In this document: positions 56,623 to 64,000 of the stretch, piece by piece | Numbering within the stretch: position 1 is the first letter of the stretch | How the letters are laid out: every line of letters begins with the position of its first letter | Translations under genes and position numbers: made by a program | The notes under the pieces: generated by a model | What the model was told of the DNA's origin: nothing | The model's input: only the letters and a program-made list of their open reading frames with translations | The model's database searches: none | NCBI GenBank assembly: GCA_002197995.1 | Contig: NGZR01000003.1 | Span: forward strand, 186,001-250,000 | Length of the DNA stretch: 64,000 nucleotides | Direction of reading: 5' to 3' | Source: Gaeumannomyces sp. JS-464 | Lineage: Eukaryota; Ascomycota; Sordariomycetes; Magnaporthales; Magnaporthaceae

Positions 56623-59600
56623 TCAGTGCCGCACTCCGTTTGTGTGGGCTTTCTTCGCCTCCGCGCTCTTCTCGTGCTGCCACTTGGCCTTCTCCGCAGA
56701 CCAGCCGTCCATGGCCACGTTTAGCTCCGCCGTCATGCGGTCCATCGACTCCACAAACGACGAGAGGACGCCGAGGACGGCGGCCTCGCGGTCTTGACCA
56801 GGCGTCGCTGCTGCTACCCCGTTGTTCTTCTCTCCATTCTCCGAAGCAGATGCCGCCGCCTTTTTGCGCGCCTCGGCCGCCCGCGCGAGCTCCTCGTCCC
56901 GCTCCTTGCGCTTCCGCAGCCGTTCCGCCTCGGCCGCTTTCCTGTCCGCAAGGAATCGCGCGCTATGGCCTAGACCGGCGTGTTCTTCCGACACGCCCGC
57001 GTGCGGCCGATTGGCCGGCGGAGTCGTGAAGAAAAGGACGCGGCCGCGCGCGTCGCGCTGGAACTGCTCCCGCACGTCGTCCGGAATGCCCGCGTCGATC
57101 GCGTCCGGCAACGTGTACACCTGCGGCGGCTGCGGTGGGTGATAGCCGCCGCCGCCATGGTGTGATGAGGGACCCGCAGGGGCGACAGCGTGTGGCGGGA
57201 CCATGGTGGCCTGCACCGCAACCGGGCTCGGCGCCGCGGCCATGGGTGCCCGCGCCGGAGCCAGCGCCGTGGGTATAGGCGCCATCGCTCTGTTATCGTA
57301 TGCTGCCGGCTGGAGCGCTGGTTGGGCAGCCATGTGCTGGTGGTGGCCCACGGCTGGCTGGCCAGGGCTAGGAACGTACTGTTGCGGCTGGTACTGCGGT
57401 GTGTGGTGGTGAGGGGTCTGCGGCATGAAGCCGCTCTGGGGCTGTGCGGGCATTGGGTGTCCGCCCATCGGTTGTTGCATGTGCGCTGGAGCGGGTGCTG
57501 GTGACGGCATCGCGGCCCTCTGTGGACCGTATCCCTGGGGGTAGCCGATGGGAGTAGGCGAGGCTGCGGGGCCTCCTGGCATGGAGTGGTGGTAGGGAGC
57601 CGTCGGTGTACCTGTCATGTGCACGTCGCCTCTGAAAGAGTGCCGCCGCTGCTGATCGGGCGGGACCAATGGAGGCGGCACTGTGGTAGGCGGCGGACTT
57701 GGTCGGGGTGGCGGCGAGTCCTGGACAAATTACATTGTGAGCCGGCGACATGGAAGAGGGAGGAGAACGGAGGCGATCAGATGACGGGAGTGCGCGGCAG
57801 AAAGAGGGCGAAGGAAGCGCAGAGAAAAAGCAAAAAAAAAGAAGGCTTGGGAAGGAACAAAGGAAGGGGAGATGACGGCTGAGGAAGGCAATGGAAGCAG
57901 GGAAGTTCAAGCCAGCTCGGCTGCGGCGAATTGAAAGGCTATGGGGGCGCGGAAGGCAGCCAGAACGGGCGGTGCACGGCACAGTGAGAGCACTGATAGG
58001 AGCTTCCAGGCCCAATGAGAGTCAAGTCGCAACCGTGACTCGCCGGGGGCACGATTAAGTGCCAAAGAATGGGTGGGCGTGCCCAGTGGCGGTGGGTGTG
58101 GGATTGATGGCGAGGCAGGCGAGAGCAGACGTCAGTGGGCGGGCAGGGCAGGGCAGCGGAAAGCAGGAGAGGGATGGAGGGAGAGGTGAGGGGACGTGTG
58201 CCTGTCAGATACCCTGACCAGAACGCCTTTGCTGGCTTGCTCAGGGCTGCCTGGCCTGCCTGGACAGATTACGCACAGATGAATGTCTACAAGGGAGGGA
58301 GGTACCTCTGGAGGAGATGGGGAGGGGGGGGGGGGGTGCAGGCAGTGAGGTTTTGTCGGGAAAAGAAGAAGTACAAGAGGGACTTGGGCAAAAACATGGC
58401 AACGGATGGGATGGCCATCCTTGGTTGAAAGTACTCACGTTCTCTTCCCTCGGTCGCCTGTGGACGGCGCCCAGCAGCGGCGGGGCGTTGGGGCTGCCCC
58501 AGGTCGGCTTGGGCAAGGGGTCGATCTCGGTCGCGTCGTGCCTCAGCAGGTGCGCAATGGGGCTGCGGTACTTCTTGAGCTTCTTGGGCACGCGCCAGCT
58601 CTCCATGTCGTAGTCCTTCTCGCGCACCTCATCGGGCAGGCAGCTGGCCCACGTCTTGATCTTGTTGAAGGTGAACTTCTCCTCGTTGTAGCGCGCCTCG
58701 CACACGTACACCTCCTTGTCCAGCGGGAATCCGCGCGGCCGGCCCTTGTGGTAGCGCGTAATAAACATGACGAAGCACCGGTCTACGATCTCCTCGACCT
58801 GGTGGTCGCGATACTGGCCCGTCTTGACCACCTCGTTCTCCCAGAAATGCTTCTCGTGCCGGTGCACCGTCTGCTCCGGGCGATAGTACCAGCAAGCGTT
58901 GATCCAGTGCTGCCCTGAGCTGTCCTTCCACGTTCGGTAGATCTGCGCCACGATGGGCTTGGACAAGTCGTTGGGATTCCTGATGTGCACCCAATCACCG
59001 ACCTTGTATACTTGGCCGTTGTGGTTGATCTCGGCCAGCGGCAGCTTCCCCTCCTCGTCGACGAAGGAGTCGTCGGGCTTCGCCCTCTCCTGGGCAGCCA
59101 ACAGGCGGCCCTGGTTCTGCAGCTCAACCGCATCCGCAAACAGCTGGCTGCCTTCCTCGTTCCACCGCTTGGCGTTCTCAAACATGAGGTCGACGTCGGC
59201 GGCGGCCTGATCAAAGGTGTGATACTTTTTGCGCTTCATCTTCCTCTTGATGGACTCGACCGACACGGGCTCCTTGATGGCGTCGTAATACTCGCGGTTG
59301 TGCGCCTTGTCTGGCAGTTTCTCGAAGTGGAGGATGCGCAGCGAGCCGCTGTCGTCCTTGAACCGGCGTAGGCCCCTGAGCAGGTTGTCGATCCGGGCCT
59401 CCATGGGCGTGAAGACCTTGGGCGGACGGCCACGCTTCTTGTGCGCATCGTCATCGTCGTCCCTGCGAGAACCGCGGTTGCGCCGTCGGCGGCGGCCCCT
59501 CCCATCGTCGTCCGAGTCGTCATCGTCTTCATCGTCATCCTCGTCCTCATCCTCCTCGTCGTCTTCCTCGTCCACTTCCTCAGCAGGGGGTGAAGGTGAA

Positions 59601-60481
59601 TCGTCGTCTGCATCTGGGATCTCGCCTAGATACGGCAGCTTGGCTTCGTCCGGGGTGATCTGCTTCTCCTGCACCAACCTCTCCAGTTCCTTGACAAAGA
59701 TCTCGCGAAGCCTGACAGCCTCGCCGAAAACAAGGGCAGAAGGACGGTTGTAAACCTGCGCGTTGTGGCAAATCAAGGCGACGTCGCGAACGAACTCGCT
59801 AAAGCTGTTATAGCCTTTTTTCAATATTTTTTGCTGTGAGGCGAAAAGGAGTCAGTAAACCATAGGGCGCATGCCACGAACGGGCCAAATCATGTTGCAT
59901 GACTGCACGGCTGGGATGCGCTGGGCACGCAGGGACGGAAACAGCCGCGACGACATACCCTGATAGTGCTGAATGCGACCGGCTCCTTGATGACCTCAAA
60001 GTAGTCCGGGTACGCTCTCCTGTTCAACAGGCGTTGAAAGTTGGCGGCAAGTGTAACTTCGTCCCTGCAGAGTTATACGAGAGGAACGATCAGCATTGCG
60101 CGCCGCCAGCAGACCCCAGGCCAAGGGTAGGTAGGTCAGTGTTGGCGGGTAGGACAGAGATGTTCGCATACTCTGGGTCTTCCTTAAATTCACATAGGTA
60201 TGTCGACGTCTCGGAGATCAGGTTGACCATGTCGCGGTAAGAGTTTCGAGCTGCCTGCGCGGCGTCGTCCGGGTCACTATCGGCGTCGGCGTCAGCATCC
60301 GCGTCGGCGTCGGCATCCGCGTCTGCGTCGGCGTCCTGAGAGGTGCCCGCATCGGCAGCCTGGTCGGGTTGCGTGCTGGCGGTTGCGCCATTGCTGCGCA
60401 CTTCGACCGCATCATCAGTCGCGGGCGCGGGTGCGGGCGCATCGGAGCCGGGAGCAGGCGGCGCGTCCTCCATCTGGACGT

Positions 60482-60513
<32 letters not shown>

Positions 60514-60590
60514 GGCGGTTTGGCCTCAATGGACTCGCGCACCTCGCTGGGACCGGGGCCAGTGGGCGCGTCGGCGGGGCGGGCGGCCAT
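56623..60590 (-). CDS. rsc1: RSC chromatin-remodeling subunit, Rsc1/Rsc2 type (two bromodomains and BAH)
   Basis: Subunit of an RSC/PBAF-type remodeler that reads acetylated histones. Exons: 60590-60172, 60064-59959, 59834-58439 and 57720-56623, all GT-AG. Exon 1 codes polyalanine and a long (Asp-Ala) run. Bromodomain 1 spans three exons: FQRLLNRRAYPDYFEVIKEP, then ILKKGYNSFSEFVRDVALIC and HNAQVYNRPS. A long acidic run (DEDDEEDEDEDDDE) and KKRGRPPK, an AT-hook-like site, follow. Bromodomain 2 is REYYDAIKEPVSVESIKRKM to FENAKRWNEEGSQLF. The BAH domain is VYKVGDWVHIRNPNDLSKPI, then CWYYRPEQTVHRHEKHFWEN and EVYVCEARYNEEKF. The last exon codes a Pro/Gln-rich tail and LPDAIDAGIPDDVREQFQRD, a conserved fungal end. 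The 718-bp intron at 57721-58438 is unusually long. Frame intact. Confidence 0.92.
58324..58336. repeat. G13 homopolymer in the long intron of the Rsc1/2-type gene
   Basis: Thirteen G in a row. Its true length is doubtful given the homopolymer errors elsewhere in the window. Confidence 0.8.
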
Positions 60591-60843
60591 GCTCTTCGCG
60601 GACTGCCTCGATCGTGTGGGGACGAGGCGGTTGTGGTGGTGGAGGAGGTGTTTACGGTGATGGAGGGCGGCGCAGGCGCGGCGTCGAGACTTGCCCGCGA
60701 CGATCGTGTGGCACGCATGGGTCCTTTTCTTCCAGGCAAAGGGAACCTGGGTAATGGGGCAAGCACAGTCCTGAGTCGTCAAGCCTTCTCCGGGCGGGTC
60801 TCATCGGACGGGGGCGGGTACGAGCGGGCTGCCAGGAACGCGC

Positions 60844-60844
<1 letters not shown>

Positions 60845-60883
<39 letters not shown>
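60845..60883 (+). repeat. A39 homopolymer
   Basis: Thirty-nine A in a row, about 255 bp upstream of the Rsc1/2-type start codon (T run on its coding strand). Long dA:dT tracts exclude nucleosomes, so a promoter role is possible. No target duplication or retroposed gene body was seen beside it. Confidence 0.85.
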
Positions 60884-60886
<3 letters not shown>

Positions 60887-61703
60887 CAATGCCATCAATA
60901 GATCCGTCAATTGCTGCGGCGTTGGAGTCAAGGCGCGACTCGCGCCGAGCTGGCCAGGGCGCCGGGCAGGTGACTAAGCACGCAGCAGTCGAGAGCGATT
61001 GGTGTCACGTGCCCACCCTCGGTCATGCTGGCCCGATTGCCCCCTGACTAAAGAGGCAAGGAGATTCCAGACTAGGAAATTCCATGCCAGATTGCGCCGG
61101 CGTGCATGCGTCCCCGGTCAGATCGAACAAGGTCTGATAGCGGCGAGCGTGGTGCCCCATCAAAGTTCTGCCAGAACGGCCAGCTCAAGCAAGCAAAGAA
61201 ACGGCGCACTCTGCCCAACAATCAACCCAACCACAGCCACCCCGCGGGACCTGAGTTCACTTGATCTGTCTTGGGTACCAACCGACCTACCGGGCACCGA
61301 TCAGGAGCTTACCCTGCCGTCCGTATCCGGAACCTCCGGCGCGAACCCATTTGGCTAAAACTCGGCGGCAGCGGCGAGCAACACCAACGGCGAACCCCGC
61401 GCAGACTCCAGCGGCACTGCTTATTTGCGGAGGTTTGCCAAGCTTCGGATTCCAGAAGCTGGCCACCTAGGTATCTGTGGCGCCCACCAAGTCACTGGGA
61501 GGCGGCGGCGACCATCAAATCCATCCCACCTCTTGGCCACTGCCACGCGACCTGGCTCGCGCTGGGCCAGGTGCTGACCTGCAACAACGACATACCAAAC
61601 TGCCACAAGTCACAGGCCCTGATGCTGGTGTGTGCTTGTTCGTGCTAGCGAACAGCAGACAGGACACACAGAAAGTTCCAACTGTCAAACCACTTCTCAC
61701 GGG

Positions 61704-61713
61704 TATATATAAA
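61704..61713 (+). promoter_or_regulatory. TATA-like element upstream of the OTU gene
   Basis: TATATATAAA, about 50 bp before the ATG at 61764. Close to the start codon, so the leader would be short if it is used. Confidence 0.4.
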
Positions 61714-61763
61714 ACAAATATCTGGATTACATTTCCTGGTCCCGTTTTGTCTCGGCCGTCAAC

Positions 61764-62924
61764 ATGGGCATGGTTCGAATGCGGGTTCGCCACCGAAATG
61801 GCACGCTGCAGGTCCAGGCCGAGGACAGTTGGACGGCTGTCCAGCTGCTCGAGCACCTCAGGTCGGAAACAGGGATACAGAACTTCTCACTGAAGGAAGG
61901 CTTTCCACCAAAAACGCTCGACCTAAGCGACTCGGGGCGACGCTGAGCAGTCTGGGGCTCAACGGCTCGACCATAATGCTCACGCCGGCGAGGCAGATCC
62001 ACTCGCCGAACCTCGGGTAGCAAGTCCACCAGCGCTGCCGACGCCGACCAGGTTTTCTCGGTGCGGGCCCCGGAGGCCCAGCCCGACAACCTCTCTGTGC
62101 GATGGCCTGAGATGGATGGCTGTATGGGTAAGACGGCATGGCATCATGGCCACGGTCATGGTCATGATCATGGGACCAAAGCCCAGCCTCACACAGCGGC
62201 GCATCTGAGCTGACTCCTTATGGCCCTGGCCAGTACTGCGTGTCATGGCCGATGACAACAGCTGCCTCTTCACAGCCCTCTCGGGCGCGCTGGCGACCGA
62301 CATCAAAGACCCGGCTCCGTATCTGCGCAACCAGATCGCCGAGTATATCCTGGCGCACCCAGAGACATACAACAAGGCCACCCTCGAGAAGCCCCCCGAG
62401 CAGTACGTTAGGAACCTGCGGGGCAAGGACTTTTGGGGCGGCTCCATCGAGATCTCGGTCCTCAGCGACATTTACGACATCCAGATCGTTGCTGTGGACG
62501 TAAAGGTAATGAGGCCCTAGCTCACCCACGCAAAAAATTTGCCCTTGTCTAACCTGGGCTGCTGCACACTCTACAAAAAAAAAAAAAGACCAACCAAACC
62601 TTCAAGCACGGCGAGGACAAGACGGAGCGGTGCCTAGTGCTGTACTCGGGCATCCACTACGACCGCATCGTGTTCGCGCCCTCGCCCGACTACCCGCCCG
62701 ATGCCGACATCACGCGCTTCTCGGTCGACGACGCGTCCGTCATCGAGCGCGCTAAGGAGCTGGCCGAGAAGCTGCGCCAGTCGGGCTACTTCACCGACAC
62801 AAACACCATGGTGGTGCAGTGCCTCGTCCCCGGCTGCGACTGGCTGGGCGACGTCAAGGCGGCAAACGACCACAGCAAGACCACGGGCCACCAGGCGTTT
62901 GACGAGATCCCGGACAGCAACTGA
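61764..62924 (+). CDS. otu1: OTU-domain deubiquitinase Otu1 (YOD1 type), two frame breaks
   Basis: Deubiquitinase that works with the Cdc48/p97 ATPase in ER-associated degradation. An N-terminal UBX-like region (MGMVRMRVRHRNGTLQVQ, then SWTAVQLLEHLRSETGIQNF) is followed by a linker. Exon 2 begins at 62234 and opens the OTU domain, VLRVMADDNSCLFTALSGAL, with catalytic Cys in DDNSC. FWGGSIEISVLSDIYDIQIV follows. The last exon has the catalytic His in LYSGIHYDRIVF. The C-terminus is a C2H2 zinc finger, CLVPGCDWLGDVKAANDHSK and TTGHQAF. The first break is at 61934-61937, where GGGG should be GGGGG. The second is near 62015-62018, which also restores a readable linker (SKSTSAADADQVFS). The order of domains is that of yeast Otu1. 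Confidence 0.9.
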
Positions 62925-63134
62925 GGGTCTCCTCCTTGGGTTTTGGTTTTCCTGGGGGATGACGGCTGAGGTGGATGGTATAGAATGACAGGCACATACA
63001 CGCATGAGCACGCTTTGTCTTATTTGTTTTCTGATCCCATTTTAGCATTGGATGCATCTCTGGAGCATTCCTTCTCGCTTCTGCCCACAGCATAGACCAA
63101 AGCGACTTTGCAGCGCATACACCAGCGGATCACG
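62925..63134. other. Short convergent intergenic region
   Basis: 3' regions of otu1 (+) and the formamidase (-). Nothing else seen. Confidence 0.5.
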
Positions 63135-64000
63135 TCATTCCTTGTAGGTCAGCCCACCGCCGAAGCTGTGCTGGCTGTTCGCGCCGCCGTTGGTGACGAC
63201 GCCCTCCCTGACGCCCGTCTCGAAGGCGCACGAGCCCATATCAAGCTTCTGGGCCTTTGCCGCCGCCGCGGGCGAGATGTCAAAGTCGAAGATGTCCATG
63301 GGCAAGCCGATGGTGGTGCAGGCGTTGGGGATGTCGACGATGCCCGCGACATGGCCCTGGATGGGCGCGCACGACATGAGCAGGTAGATCTGGTAGTCGC
63401 TGTAGCCGAACTTGCGGAGGTACTCGATGACGCCTGAGAGGGGGTTAGTCTGTGGGGGGAAGACAACACAAAAAGAAAGAGAAGAAGGGGAAACACGCAC
63501 GGAGACAGGTCTGCCGGTACGCGACTGTGACGTCCATGTAGTGCTGGCGGCCGTGCTGGTCGACGCTGAAACCCTCGAAGTAGATGTGGCGGCCCGGCCC
63601 AAAGTGCGGCTCGACGGGGCCCGGGATGTAGATGGGCGACTTGAGCGGCGCGCCCGGCGAGCTGCCGAGGTCCGCCATGCCGTTCTTGATGACCTTGAAG
63701 TTGATGGTGATGACGCCCGCCATCTCGATGGCGCCGCAGAAGGAGATTTCGCCGTCGCCCTCTTGTTCCGGGGTCAGCTTTCGTCTGCTCGCCATTGGTT
63801 CAAGGGGGAGGAAATATGGCGCATACGGGAGAAGTGCAGATCGCCGACGCTAAACTTGGCGCCGGGGACGTGGACGGGGAGGTAGACTTTGCTTCCCCGG
63901 CTCAGGTTCTTGATGCTGAAGTTTTGTTGTTGTTGTTCAAGTGTCAGCAAACAACCCACGACCAAACCACCCAAAGGCAGCCAGCAAAAAGGGGACACCA
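63135..64000 (-). CDS. Formamidase (FmdA/AmdA family), C-terminal part, runs off the window
   Basis: Hydrolyses formamide to formate and ammonia, a nitrogen-supply enzyme. The N-terminal part lies beyond 64000. Visible exons: 63915-63830 (IKNLSRGSKVYLPVHVPGAK, then GDLHFS), then QGDGEISFCGAIEMAGVITI, coded left of a short intron at 63829-63773 whose split codon gives the Gln. PIYIPGPVEPHFGPGRHIYF and MDVTVAYRQTCLR follow, then after another intron VIEYLRKFGYSDYQIYLLMS and HVAGIVDIPNACTTIGLPMD. The end is NSQHSFGGGLTYKE. This fits the C-terminal half of fungal formamidases. The left edge of the first visible exon is an acceptor, so at least one more exon lies outside. Confidence 0.9.

Larger units (their letters stand above)
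60591..61763. promoter_or_regulatory. Divergent intergenic region, 1.2 kb
   Basis: Separates the Rsc1/2-type gene (-) from the OTU gene (+). Holds the A39 run listed separately and otherwise no coding feature. Confidence 0.45.

Noticed and set aside
60268..60336. CRISPR-like or tandem structural repeat
   Set aside because: Hexanucleotide coding repeat for Asp-Ala in the Rsc1/2-type protein; no spacers, and CRISPR arrays are not expected in fungi.
1..64000. tRNA or rRNA genes
   Set aside because: I scanned for T-loop patterns such as GGTTCGAATCC and found none with a matching acceptor stem. A covariance-model search would be decisive.

Overview
The window is nuclear DNA of a filamentous ascomycete. 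The evidence is GC-rich genes with short GT-AG introns, genes packed on both strands, and single-copy eukaryotic housekeeping genes such as a Rpn9-type proteasome subunit, Gaa1, a complex I 39/40-kDa subunit, Ubp8, an Rsc1/2-type remodeler subunit and a Chs4/Skt5-type chitin synthase activator. A Ty3/gypsy element degraded by RIP-like C-to-T mutation also points to Pezizomycotina, most likely a sordariomycete. I cannot name the species.

Layout. 0-11.4 kb: UDP-glucose:glycoprotein glucosyltransferase, a single-pass membrane protein, an unassigned acidic protein ending in a SUMO-interaction-like motif, and a GPI-anchored Ecm33/Sps2-like wall protein. 12.6-19.6 kb: one AT-rich LTR retrotransposon with both LTRs and a perfect 5-bp target duplication. 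20.4-25.2 kb: a broken small secreted protein, a gamma-glutamylcyclotransferase-like protein, a WW-like repeat protein and the rhomboid protein Rbd2. 25.7-37.6 kb: Gaa1, Rpn9, complex I 39/40-kDa subunit, an Efm5-type eEF1A methyltransferase, Ubp8 and a LACTB2-like metallo-hydrolase. 39.5-50.8 kb: a Ytp1-like membrane protein, a large LysM protein and the Chs4/Skt5 gene. 53.4-64 kb: a NYN-domain protein, the Rsc1/2-type subunit, the Otu1 deubiquitinase and the C-terminal part of a formamidase that runs off the right edge.

Functions cluster loosely around ER quality control and membrane protein handling (glucosyltransferase, Gaa1, Rbd2, Otu1), the cell wall (Ecm33-like, LysM, Chs4/Skt5), and ubiquitin or chromatin (Rpn9, Ubp8, Otu1, Rsc1/2). 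Nothing suggests an operon-like or biosynthetic cluster.

Two points matter for any reader. First, many conserved genes carry one-base frame breaks, mostly a missing base in a short homopolymer. This looks like assembly or sequencing error rather than gene decay, so most of these genes should be treated as functional. Second, the two LTRs of the retroelement differ at 29 sites. All are C/T or G/A transitions in a 5'-pyrimidine-C-not-G context (one exception preceded by A), never in CpG and never after G. The mutated side switches about 100 bp into the LTR, so the mutated block runs from inside one LTR to inside the other.
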